From the NCBI GenBank assembly GCA_024919035.1, contig CP103442.1, forward strand, positions 434,001-498,000: DNA of 64,000 nucleotides, given 5' to 3'. A program made the position numbers and the translations under genes. Every line of letters begins with the position of its first letter. Position 1 is the first letter of the stretch. Source of the DNA: Methylophilaceae bacterium LSUCC0401. Lineage in GTDB: Bacteria; Pseudomonadota; Gammaproteobacteria; Burkholderiales; Methylophilaceae. Of the stretch, positions 56,855 through 64,000 are shown one piece after another. The notes beneath the pieces were generated by a model. The model was not told the DNA's origin, made no database searches, and worked only from the letters and a program-made list of their open reading frames with translations.

Positions 56855-57886
56855 TTAGGTCCAATTAAGTATTACTTTTCCAGAGTTTCCTGAGCGCATA
56901 GTTTCAAAACCCTCTTGATAATCTTCATATGAAAAGCGATGCGTTATAATTTTTTCCAAAGGCAGTCCAGACTGCACCATCATTGATCCTTTGTACCAAG
57001 TCTCAAAAATTTCTCGACCGTAGATGCCTTTAATAGTTAAGCCTTTAAATACAACCATATCCCAATCAATCCCTGATCCGGATGGCATAATCGCGAGCAT
57101 AGCGATGTGACCGCCATTAATCATGAGATCCAACATGCCACCAAAAGCCTGAGGGGAGCCTGACATCTCTAAGCCCACATCAAAACCCTCGAAAATGCCT
57201 AATTTTTCCATCATGCCTTTAGTGATTTTTTCTTTAGAAACGTTGATGGTGATCACGCGGGGCAATATGTTTTTAATCAAATCCAGACGATACTGATTCA
57301 TATCAGTGATCACGATATTTCGAGCACCGGCATGGTCCGCCACCAGGGCCGCCATACTACCGATAGGACCAGCGCCTGTAATTAACACATCTTCTCCCAC
57401 CATATTAAAAGATAGGGCGGTATGAACGGCGTTTCCATAAGGATCAAACACAGATAACAATTCGGTTGAGATGGGGCGACTAGGTTTAAATATATTTTTT
57501 GCAGGGATCGCCACATACTCAGCAAAAGCACCTGTCCGATTAACGCCGACGCCAATAGTGTTTGGACATAAGTGAATTCTTCCAGCCAAGCAATTTCGGC
57601 AACGGCCACAGGTGATGTGTCCTTCGCCTGAGACAATATCACCGACGCTCAAATCGTTCACATTTTGCCCGACCTCAACAATCTCACCCGCATATTCATG
57701 ACCTGTGATCATGGGAACAGGAATGGTTTTTTGCGCCCACTCATCCCAATTGTAAATGTGAATATCTGTGCCACAGATGGCGGTTTTATGAATTTTTACA
57801 ATGACATCATTATTGCCACATTCGGGCTCTGGCATGTCCTGCAACCAAATTCCTTGTTCTGCTTTTGTTTTGACTAGGGCTTTCAT
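56855..57886 (-). CDS. tdh: L-threonine 3-dehydrogenase
   Basis: A 343-residue zinc medium-chain dehydrogenase that oxidises threonine to 2-amino-3-ketobutyrate for Kbl. The catalytic zinc ligands are in [16 protein letters not shown] and [12 protein letters not shown], the structural zinc in [15 protein letters not shown], and the NAD loop is [15 protein letters not shown]. The pair converts threonine to glycine and acetyl-CoA. Confidence 0.96.
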   Translation of the reverse strand: MKALVKTKAEQGIWLQDMPEPECGNNDVIVKIHKTAICGTDIHIYNWDEWAQKTIPVPMITGHEYAGEIVEVGQNVNDLSVGDIVSGEGHITCGRCRNCLAGRIHLCPNTIGVGVNRTGAFAEYVAIPAKNIFKPSRPISTELLSVFDPYGNAVHTALSFNMVGEDVLITGAGPIGSMAALVADHAGARNIVITDMNQYRLDLIKNILPRVITINVSKEKITKGMMEKLGIFEGFDVGLEMSGSPQAFGGMLDLMINGGHIAMLAIMPSGSGIDWDMVVFKGLTIKGIYGREIFETWYKGSMMVQSGLPLEKIITHRFSYEDYQEGFETMRSGNSGKVILNWT

Positions 57887-57888
57887 AA

Positions 57889-58197
57889 TTATTTACACTT
57901 ATAAATACCATAAACCGCTATACCGGGCTCAGGTTCTTCGAGTTTAACCACTGTATTTCCCCCTTGATTTACACCGGCATTTTTGCCCATGAGGTCCAGC
58001 TTTTCAGCAACATAACTTTCCATTAAGTCAGCAAAACCGATTTCAGATAACACAGTCACACGAGACCTGCCTATAGAAGTGCAGCTTGCCACTTGGTCTT
58101 TCGTTGTCACAACAACATTTTCAGATCCAGGTTTTTGTTCTACAAAAGAACAGGCAGAAGAAAGGGTGATTAAAATGAAAATAAATAAGAAACGCAT
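57889..58197 (-). CDS. small lipoprotein (DUF4156-like)
   Basis: A 102-residue precursor with a lipobox: [21 protein letters not shown], Cys at residue 16. The mature chain has [17 protein letters not shown] and ends [11 protein letters not shown], with two further cysteines, as in DUF4156 lipoproteins such as YiaF/YdcL-like entries. Two bases before tdh, so it heads the threonine operon transcript. Envelope location expected; function unknown. Confidence 0.75.
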   Translation of the reverse strand: MRFLFIFILITLSSACSFVEQKPGSENVVVTTKDQVASCTSIGRSRVTVLSEIGFADLMESYVAEKLDLMGKNAGVNQGGNTVVKLEEPEPGIAVYGIYKCK

Positions 58198-58317
58198 GTA
58201 TGACCTCTTAAAGAAGTAAATTCAAAGTGCAAACTTTAGCATGAAACAGGAATAGAAAAAACAACAATCTAACTAGGGTTAATTGTTACTTGTCAAAGTG
58301 TTGAATTACAGCGTTAA

Positions 58318-58416
58318 TTAGAAATAAACTTGGGTAAAAACCAGGATGCCCATTAGAATAGTGAACAAAATTCCGGATGCGATTAACACTTCTTTCATTT
58401 CTTTGATTATTTTCAT
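58318..58416 (-). CDS. 32-aa single-span membrane protein
   Basis: ATG preceded by GGAG at ideal distance. The peptide starts MKIIKEMKEVLIASG and continues as one hydrophobic helix (ILFTILMGILVF) ending TQVYF. Similar in size and plan to the 37-residue protein at the TonB locus (charged amphipathic start, one span, aromatic end). No family recognised. Confidence 0.5.
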   Translation of the reverse strand: MKIIKEMKEVLIASGILFTILMGILVFTQVYF

Positions 58417-58966
58417 AAATACTCCAAAAAAATAATCTTAGAATAATAACCCTAGATAAATTATTTTGGCAACCCTAAACCTCAAAATTTTAAATTCGAT
58501 AAATAAAAAAAATCAAAAAAAGGTATTGACTTATGCACAAGATTATTCATCTTGGTTAAAGAGGATACTTTTTGGATTTTACGCATATTATGAATCAAAG
58601 ACTTATGTTTAAGTCATTGAATTTATTGAATAAATTTTTGATTAATTTTTATACAATTTATTAAAAATCCTATAAAAATTAGGCTTTGAACCAAAATTTA
58701 ACGGTTTATACACAATTTTATCCACAGATAATGTGGACAAAATAACATCAATTTTTTGAACTTTTTTATGCACCATTTTTGCTCATTTGCATAAGTCCTT
58801 GAACTCAGTCATTTTTTTACAATTTTTTTACAATTTAAGCCTTCTTTTTTTCCAAAAAAGGGAGTAAGTTGGAATTGTGAGTCTAATAAATTCATAGAAA
58901 AGGAGATGTAATTTTAGTAGTCCATGCAGTTTTGACCAATTAACCCTATAACTATAAGGAGTTTTG
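58417..58966. other. gene-free region with a DnaA-box cluster, origin-like
   Basis: No gene lies in these 550 bases. Perfect DnaA boxes TTATNCACA: 58531-58539, 58706-58714 and 58718-58726. One-mismatch boxes: 58732-58740 (reverse), 58766-58774, 58786-58794 (reverse). Between the first and the others is a 60-base stretch almost only A and T (58621-58680), suitable as an unwinding element. Flanking genes diverge from it. A strong ribosome-site-like AAAAGGAG at about 58899 is not followed by a frame. No dnaA, dnaN or rpmH gene is near, so it may be the replication origin or a DnaA-binding reservoir. Confidence 0.55.
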
Positions 58967-59119
58967 ATGAATTTGCAGAATTTAAAATTACGACACAAAG
59001 AGTTAAATGAAAAAATCAACAGCGGCTATGAGCACTATCTGCCCGATACGATTATTACCCGTCTTAAAAAAGAAAAACTAAAGATTAAGTCGTTGATTGA
59101 ACAAGAGTTAAACAAATAA
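58967..59119 (+). CDS. DUF465 (YdcH-like) small helical protein
   Basis: A 50-residue protein with AAGGAG seven bases before the ATG. LKLRHKELNEKINSGYEH followed by ITRLKKEKLKIKSLIEQEL is the DUF465 pattern, a short two-helix coiled coil with the conserved LKKEKLKLK element. Cytosolic; function of the family unknown. Followed by a strong terminator. Confidence 0.8.
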   Translation: MNLQNLKLRHKELNEKINSGYEHYLPDTIITRLKKEKLKIKSLIEQELNK

Positions 59120-59139
59120 CAGAATTATTAAGTTTAAAT

Positions 59140-59166
59140 AAAACCAGCCAAAAGCTGGTTTTTTTA
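59140..59166 (+). terminator. rho-independent terminator of the DUF465 gene
   Basis: AAACCAGC, five-base loop, GCTGGTTT followed by a T run. Confidence 0.85.
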
Positions 59167-59201
59167 TTGTTTAAAATTAACCCAACATCAAACTCTCTCG
59201 C

Positions 59202-59207
59202 TATAAT
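59202..59207 (+). promoter_or_regulatory. -10 element directly before gmhA (possible leaderless transcript)
   Basis: CGCTATAATCTC contains a perfect TATAAT that ends six bases before the gmhA ATG. The expected transcription start falls on or next to the A of the ATG, and there is no ribosome binding site between. Confidence 0.5.
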
Positions 59208-59213
59208 CTCACT

Positions 59214-59786
59214 ATGGAACACATTATTAAACAACATTTAGAGGAACATTTATCAGTCGCCTCTCAAATCGAATCCTTAAAGGCACAGATTCAATCCATA
59301 GCTCAAACATTAATTCAGGCGCTTAAAGATCATAAGACCATCTTTTGGTGTGGCAATGGAGGCAGTGCTTCGGATAGTCAACACTTAGCTGGGGAACTCA
59401 TCGGTCGTTTTGTAGGTGATCGCAAACCTCTCAAGTCAATCGCGTTAAATGCGGATTCTGCGGTAATGACCTGTATCGTAAACGACTATGGTTATGAGCA
59501 TATTTTCTCGAGGCAGGTGGAGGGGTTAGGCACTAAGGGTGATGTGTTAATTGGCATTACCACGTCTGGTAACAGCCAAAATGTGCTCAATGCCTATCAA
59601 ACAGCAAATGAAATAGGCATGAATACCATTGGATTACTAGGGAAGGGTGGTGGTAAGGCAGCCAGCTTGGTTCAGCAATCGATTATTGTGCCATCGAATA
59701 CCACCGCACGGATTCAAGAGATGCATATCCTTATTGGTCACATCCTGTGCGATCTGATTGAAGAAGGATTACATCTAAAAGCATGA
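59214..59786 (+). CDS. gmhA: phosphoheptose isomerase (SIS domain)
   Basis: A 190-residue SIS-fold isomerase that converts sedoheptulose 7-phosphate to heptose 7-phosphate for LPS core or S-layer heptose. [39 protein letters not shown] and the C-terminal [18 protein letters not shown] are characteristic. Overlaps rfbB by ATGA. Its place at the head of the rhamnose operon suggests that both sugars feed the same surface glycan. DiaA, a SIS protein that binds DnaA, is a close paralogue and cannot be fully excluded, which is notable beside a DnaA-box cluster. Confidence 0.85.
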   Translation: MEHIIKQHLEEHLSVASQIESLKAQIQSIAQTLIQALKDHKTIFWCGNGGSASDSQHLAGELIGRFVGDRKPLKSIALNADSAVMTCIVNDYGYEHIFSRQVEGLGTKGDVLIGITTSGNSQNVLNAYQTANEIGMNTIGLLGKGGGKAASLVQQSIIVPSNTTARIQEMHILIGHILCDLIEEGLHLKA

Positions 59787-60841
59787 GTATTCTCGTTACT
59801 GGCGCAGCCGGTTTTATTGGCTCTAACTTTGTCCTCAATTGGTTAAACAACAATAACGAAAAAGTCATCGCCTTAGATAAATTAACCTACGCGGGTAATT
59901 TAGAGAATTTAAAATCAGTTGAATCAAACCCTAACTATGTTTTCGTTCAGGGCGACATTGGGGACTCAAAATTAGTCTTTAAAATTTTACAAGAACATCA
60001 ACCACGTGCAATCGTGAATTTTGCGGCGGAGAGTCATGTGGATCGATCCATCCACGGACCGGATGACTTTATACAGACCAACATCATAGGCACCTATCGC
60101 TTATTAGAAGAAGCCCGATCATTTTTTAATACCTTGGGTGAAGATGCCAAAAAGCAGTTTCGTTTTCTGCATGTGTCCACCGATGAGGTGTATGGTACCT
60201 TAAGTTCAACCGATCCGGCATTCACAGAGACCAACCCGTATGAACCCAACAGTCCCTACAGTGCGTCCAAGGCAGCTTCAGACCACCTGGTCCGTGCCTG
60301 GCATCATACCTATGGATTACCCGTGCTCACCACCAATTGTTCCAATAACTACGGACCGTATCACTTCCCCGAAAAGCTCATCCCGCTGTGTATCCTCAAG
60401 GCCCTGCAAGGCCAAGACCTGCCGATCTATGGGGATGGACAGCAGATCCGGGACTGGCTTTATGTGGTCGATCACTGCAAAGGCATTGCGACCGTGTTGG
60501 AGAAGGGCGTTGTGGGTGAGACCTACAACATCGGCGGTTGGAATGAGAAGGCGAATCTTGAAGTCGTGCACACACTCTGTGACTTATTAGACGAACTCAA
60601 ACCCCGCGAGGATGGCAAATCCTACAAAGAGCAGATCACCTTCGTTCAAGACCGTCCTGGACACGACCGACGCTACGCCATTGACGCCACCAAGATTTCC
60701 AATGAGCTCGGCTGGAAACCGGAAGAAACGTTTGAGACTGGAATCCGCAAGACGGTCCAGTGGTACCTCAATAACCAGATCTGGGTCGCTCATGTGCAGT
60801 CGGGTGAGTACCAGAATTGGCTCAATAAAAACTATTCATGA
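59783..60841 (+). CDS. rfbB: dTDP-glucose 4,6-dehydratase
   Basis: A 352-residue extended SDR enzyme, second step to dTDP-L-rhamnose. NAD site [29 protein letters not shown], catalytic [11 protein letters not shown] with [32 protein letters not shown] and [16 protein letters not shown] are diagnostic. From about 60040 on the DNA is visibly GC-richer than the rest of the window. ATGA overlaps join it to gmhA and rfbD. Confidence 0.96.
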   Translation: MSILVTGAAGFIGSNFVLNWLNNNNEKVIALDKLTYAGNLENLKSVESNPNYVFVQGDIGDSKLVFKILQEHQPRAIVNFAAESHVDRSIHGPDDFIQTNIIGTYRLLEEARSFFNTLGEDAKKQFRFLHVSTDEVYGTLSSTDPAFTETNPYEPNSPYSASKAASDHLVRAWHHTYGLPVLTTNCSNNYGPYHFPEKLIPLCILKALQGQDLPIYGDGQQIRDWLYVVDHCKGIATVLEKGVVGETYNIGGWNEKANLEVVHTLCDLLDELKPREDGKSYKEQITFVQDRPGHDRRYAIDATKISNELGWKPEETFETGIRKTVQWYLNNQIWVAHVQSGEYQNWLNKNYS

Positions 60842-61689
60842 AGATTCTCATCACGGGTATTAATGGTCAGGTGGGTCATGCGCTGATGCGCGAGTTGACT
60901 GACCATGAGTTGATTGGCTTAACCCGACAGGACTGTGACTTGACCAATTCAGATCAAATCAAACAAGTCATCGACCAGCACCAACCAGACCTGATCATCA
61001 ACCCAGCAGCGTACACCAAGGTGGACCAGGCCGAAGAAGAACCCGAATTAGCGTTTCAGATCAACCGGGATGCACCGAAGGTGATGGCGGAAAAAGCCTG
61101 CGAATACCATATCCCGTTCATTCACTTCTCGACCGATTACGTGTTTGATGGAGAAAAAGAAGAGGCTTATGTGGAAGATGATCCCACCCATCCGTTAGGC
61201 GTTTATGGAAAATCAAAGTGTGCCGGCGAGGAGGCGATTCAGGAGGTGGGTGGATTAAACTATATCTTTAGAACCAGTTGGGTGTATTCCAACATCAGTC
61301 ATAACTTCTTCCTCACCATGAAAAAGTTAAGTCAGGAACGTTATGAATTAAAGGTCGTAGCAGACCAAATAGGTGTCCCGACCTCAAATCAATTTATCGC
61401 AGAGCAAATGAAAACTATCATTCCGCAATTACATGACAACAATACCGGGGCCTATCATCTGGTGTCGGATGGGTCGTGCTCCTGGCATGAGTTTGCAAAA
61501 CAAATTATTGGTCAAACCAACCCGCAGTTTAATCTGGAAAATTTACATGCAATTACTACAGATGAATTTCCTAGTAAAACTAAACGACCAAAAAATAGTG
61601 TCCTTAATAATGCTAAAATAAAACAGACATTTAATTTGGAATATAATCATTGGCAAGGAGAGTTGGAGAAAGTGATTCATGAAGCGTAA
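60838..61689 (+). CDS. rfbD: dTDP-4-dehydrorhamnose reductase
   Basis: A 283-residue SDR enzyme, last step to dTDP-L-rhamnose. [18 protein letters not shown] is the NADPH site, [35 protein letters not shown] and the YGKSK catalytic pair are typical. The GC-rich patch continues through the first two thirds and drops after about 61500. Overlaps rfbA by 11 bases. Confidence 0.95.
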   Translation: MKILITGINGQVGHALMRELTDHELIGLTRQDCDLTNSDQIKQVIDQHQPDLIINPAAYTKVDQAEEEPELAFQINRDAPKVMAEKACEYHIPFIHFSTDYVFDGEKEEAYVEDDPTHPLGVYGKSKCAGEEAIQEVGGLNYIFRTSWVYSNISHNFFLTMKKLSQERYELKVVADQIGVPTSNQFIAEQMKTIIPQLHDNNTGAYHLVSDGSCSWHEFAKQIIGQTNPQFNLENLHAITTDEFPSKTKRPKNSVLNNAKIKQTFNLEYNHWQGELEKVIHEA

Positions 61690-62548
61690 GGGTATTATTT
61701 TAGCGGGAGGCTCTGGTACCCGACTGTATCCAGTGACGCATACCATCTCCAAACAACTCCTCCCAGTTTATGACAAGCCGATGATCTACTACCCCTTAAC
61801 AACATTAATGTTAGGTGATATCCGTGACATCTTAATTATCTCTACACCCCAAGATCTCCCTCAGTTTGAAAATTTATTAGGCGATGGTTCTCAATGGGGA
61901 CTTAAGTTAAGTTACACAGCGCAACCGAGTCCTGATGGTCTCGCCCAGGCTTTTATAATAGGAGCAGACTTTATTGGCGATGATGTATCGACACTGATTT
62001 TAGGAGACAATATTTTTTATGGCCACAATCTTGAACGTTTACTGCATTCATCTGACACAAGAAAATCCGGTGCGACTGTTTTTGTCTACCATGTGAATGA
62101 TCCAGAGCGATACGGGGTCGCAGAATTTAATGCGGATAATCAAGTGATCTCTTTAGAAGAAAAGCCCAAACAACCCAAATCCAATTATGCGGTGACGGGA
62201 CTTTACTTTTATGATCAAAAAGTGGTTGAGTTAGCTAACAATCTCAAACCCTCTGCTCGAGGGGAGTTGGAGATAACTGACTTGAATAAATTGTATTTAG
62301 ACAAGAACGAATTATTTGTGGAGATAATGAACCGAGGTTTCGCTTGGCTCGATACCGGAACGCACGACAGCTTATTAGATGCAGGACAATTTATCTCCAC
62401 CATTGAAAATAGACAAGGATTAAAGGTGGCGTGCCCGGAAGAAATTGCCTACCGAAAAAAATGGATCACTAAATCTGATTTAGAAAATTTAGCAAAACCT
62501 CTACTCAAAAATCAGTATGGTGAATATCTGTTAAAACTCATTAAATAA
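61679..62548 (+). CDS. rfbA: glucose-1-phosphate thymidylyltransferase
   Basis: A 289-residue nucleotidyltransferase, first step to dTDP-L-rhamnose. [20 protein letters not shown] is the nucleotide-binding loop, [17 protein letters not shown] the sugar-phosphate site, LGDNIFYG the metal site and [17 protein letters not shown] the C-terminal signature. Composition returns to the AT-rich average. Confidence 0.96.
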   Translation: MKRKGIILAGGSGTRLYPVTHTISKQLLPVYDKPMIYYPLTTLMLGDIRDILIISTPQDLPQFENLLGDGSQWGLKLSYTAQPSPDGLAQAFIIGADFIGDDVSTLILGDNIFYGHNLERLLHSSDTRKSGATVFVYHVNDPERYGVAEFNADNQVISLEEKPKQPKSNYAVTGLYFYDQKVVELANNLKPSARGELEITDLNKLYLDKNELFVEIMNRGFAWLDTGTHDSLLDAGQFISTIENRQGLKVACPEEIAYRKKWITKSDLENLAKPLLKNQYGEYLLKLIK

Positions 62549-62549
62549 T

Positions 62550-63068
62550 ATGAAAGTCACACCCTTAAAAATTCCAGACGTAAAACTCATTGAACCGGAT
62601 GTGTTTAAAGACGAGCGGGGATTTTTTTATGAGTCTTTTAATCAGAAAAAATTTAATGAAGCGATAGGGGAAAACATTACCTTCGTTCAAGACAATCACT
62701 CCATATCTTCAAAGGGAGTATTGCGTGGATTACATTATCAGGAAGCACCTTTTGCGCAAGGAAAGTTAGTACGGGTCGTTGTTGGTGAGGTGTTTGATGT
62801 AGCAGTCGACATCAGAAAAGACTCACTAACATTCGGCCGATGGGTTTCAGAAATATTATCCGCAGAAAATAAGAACCAGTTATGGATCCCTGAGGGATTT
62901 GCACATGGATTTTTAACTTTAAGTGATTACTCAGAACTGTTATACAAAACAACCGATTTCTATAATCAAGGAAGTGAAAAAATAATTAGATTTGACTCTA
63001 ATTTATTTAACATTAAATGGCCAACTCTTGATTGCGAAATCATTTTATCGGCTAAAGATGACCTGTAA
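62550..63068 (+). CDS. rfbC: dTDP-4-dehydrorhamnose 3,5-epimerase
   Basis: A 172-residue cupin-fold epimerase, third step to dTDP-L-rhamnose. ERGFFYESFNQKKFNEA, HSISSKGVLRGLHYQ with the catalytic His, VRVVVGEVFDVAVDIR and IPEGFAHGFLTLSD are conserved. One base after the rfbA stop; its end overlaps the convergent glycosyltransferase by 17 bases. Completes the rfbB-rfbD-rfbA-rfbC set. Confidence 0.95.
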   Translation: MKVTPLKIPDVKLIEPDVFKDERGFFYESFNQKKFNEAIGENITFVQDNHSISSKGVLRGLHYQEAPFAQGKLVRVVVGEVFDVAVDIRKDSLTFGRWVSEILSAENKNQLWIPEGFAHGFLTLSDYSELLYKTTDFYNQGSEKIIRFDSNLFNIKWPTLDCEIILSAKDDL

Positions 63069-63858
63069 GTTTAAAAAATAACTTCTCAGTCATATAGACA
63101 AAATAGCTTAGTATTTTAAGAATTGGTCTTAAGTATTTAAATTTCATAATAACATAATCTCTAAAATCGAACCTATTCTTAATCATTAATTCAGAACCAT
63201 AAATCTGACTTGTCTCAGTTTGAGTTGATGTCTGAAGGTTGGCTAGCGGGATGTCGCAGTAGGTAAAACGTTTTCTATGAAAATAAGGTTCAGCCGCATA
63301 AATCATATCTGCTGCATATCTGTTATTGGTATCAAATTTAAATGATTTAAAAAAATTTGTTTTCAATAACTGCGGGGTTGGACTGCCTAAAGCATTTTTA
63401 AAAAAGAAACTTAACCATAATTCAGCCCCATAAAAACCATATTTTCTTAATTTAAATTTGTGTTTTGTATTTAAATCTACATAATTTAATGCGGAACAAA
63501 AGCCAACATAATTATCTGGTAAGTTTTCTAACTGATTTACAGCTGTGGTTAAAAAATTTGGCTCTAAGGTATCATCTGACCACAGTAACTTAAAATATTT
63601 TTCGTCACCAATCTCATTCAATGCTCTGTTCCAGTTTTGAATAATCGGTAATGTTTTCGTAAATTTTTTATAAATAATTTTAAGGCCTATCAAATTTTTG
63701 AATTTATCTTTTACTAAATCCTCTGTGCCGTCTGAGGAATTGTTATCAATGATAGTAATTTTCCAATCGCTATAGTCTTGTTTAATCACTGAGTTTATTG
63801 ATTCAACGATGGTGTGCGCTCTGTTATATGAAGGTATAATAATATGTACATTCGACAT
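63052..63858 (-). CDS. family 2 glycosyltransferase
   Basis: A 268-residue GT-A enzyme. NVHIIIPSYNRAHTIVESINSV begins the fold, ITIIDNNSSDGTEDLV and KLLWSDDTLEPNFL carry the acidic nucleotide and metal motifs. The C-terminus has a basic, partly hydrophobic helix (FKYLRPILKILSYFVYMTEKLFF) for membrane association. Likely transfers a sugar, perhaps rhamnose given the adjacent operon, to a lipid-linked acceptor; the donor is inferred from position only. Confidence 0.88.
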   Translation of the reverse strand: MSNVHIIIPSYNRAHTIVESINSVIKQDYSDWKITIIDNNSSDGTEDLVKDKFKNLIGLKIIYKKFTKTLPIIQNWNRALNEIGDEKYFKLLWSDDTLEPNFLTTAVNQLENLPDNYVGFCSALNYVDLNTKHKFKLRKYGFYGAELWLSFFFKNALGSPTPQLLKTNFFKSFKFDTNNRYAADMIYAAEPYFHRKRFTYCDIPLANLQTSTQTETSQIYGSELMIKNRFDFRDYVIMKFKYLRPILKILSYFVYMTEKLFFKLTGHL

Positions 63859-63879
63859 TTTTAAATCCTATCATTAATT

Positions 63880-64000
63880 ATGAAAAATCTAGTTATTTTT
63901 GATCTTGATGGCGTTTTGATCGACTCTAAAGAGTATCATTTTTCAGCCTTAAATGAAGCCTTATCGTCTTTTGATCCAAAATACGCTATTTCAAGGAATG
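63880..64000 (+). CDS. HAD superfamily phosphatase, N-terminal part
   Basis: The first 40 residues of a HAD hydrolase: VIFDLDGVLIDSKEYHFSAL has the catalytic DxD motif and the start of the cap domain of phosphoglycolate phosphatase-like enzymes. The frame runs off the window end. Divergent from the glycosyltransferase with 21 bases between starts. In this context it could be a sugar-phosphate phosphatase. Confidence 0.8.
   Translation, partial: MKNLVIFDLDGVLIDSKEYHFSALNEALSSFDPKYAISRN

Noticed and set aside
58895-58910. AAAAGGAGATG resembling a ribosome site and start codon before the DUF465 gene
   Set aside because: The ATG is followed at once by TAA, so there is no frame; the real start is at 58967.
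60240-60863. Long open frames on both strands across rfbB (for example 60240-60590 and 60612-60863)
   Set aside because: They are shadows created by the GC-rich codon use of rfbB; no ribosome sites and no recognisable protein features.

Overview
The window is about 64 kb of an AT-rich, densely packed chromosome from a Gram-negative proteobacterium. The gene neighbourhoods dnaE-accA-tilS, guaB-guaA and rnfH-ratA / smpB-ssrA, the small gene set and the low GC content (by eye in the upper 30s per cent, not computed) fit a betaproteobacterial Methylophilaceae-type organism, possibly a streamlined freshwater or pelagic methylotroph such as 'Ca. Methylopumilus' or a relative. That assignment is inferred from gene order and style; no methanol dehydrogenase or rRNA gene lies in the window.

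Layout. 0-8.7 kb: membrane and stress genes (truncated YeeE/YedE transporter, cyclopropane fatty acid synthase, SelO, a tiny zinc-ribbon protein, a pentapeptide-repeat protein, an MsbA-like ABC exporter, a PNPOx-like flavoprotein, a His-rich secreted protein, a YqaA protein). 8.7-26.6 kb: information and envelope housekeeping (RhlE, an InaA-like LPS kinase with a phosphoethanolamine transferase, YlqF GTPase, HrpA, RlmL-type methyltransferase, Tpx, DnaE, AccA, TilS). 26.6-32 kb: a self-contained sensing and uptake locus with a two-PepSY periplasmic protein, a micro-membrane protein, a large TonB-dependent receptor, a MoxY-like sensor kinase and a NarL/LuxR response regulator, with three phased palindromes in the divergent promoter region. 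This is the most interesting part; by comparison with lanpepsy and the MxaY/MxaB-type switch of methylotrophs I propose lanthanide (rare-earth) acquisition and sensing. 32-43.5 kb: PurT, TypA/BipA, nitroreductase, GreB, YdjM-like protein, an acyltransferase, GuaA/GuaB, RnfH/RatA, SmpB and tmRNA.

43.5-55 kb: an accessory region starting directly after the 3' end of tmRNA, a classic integration site. It holds very AT-rich surface polysaccharide genes (split transketolase, NAD-dependent epimerase, glycosyltransferases, methyltransferases, an acyltransferase), interrupted by a block of more typical composition with a BLUF photoreceptor, a cupin and an SLC13 carrier. 55-58.2 kb: a DUF2721 protein, a Fur-box-preceded micro-protein and the threonine degradation operon (lipoprotein-tdh-kbl). 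58.4-59 kb: a gene-poor, AT-rich stretch with a cluster of DnaA boxes and origin-like architecture. 59.2-64 kb: gmhA and the complete dTDP-L-rhamnose operon (rfbB, rfbD, rfbA, rfbC), including a GC-richer mosaic patch, then a glycosyltransferase and the start of a HAD phosphatase.

Several real genes are very small: a 59-residue zinc ribbon, a 50-residue DUF465 protein and five single-span membrane proteins of 32-44 residues. Two larger genes (hrpA and the epimerase) show coding homology upstream of any ATG/GTG/TTG and may use non-canonical start codons. No CRISPR array, transposase, rRNA or tRNA gene was seen; the only structural RNA is tmRNA.
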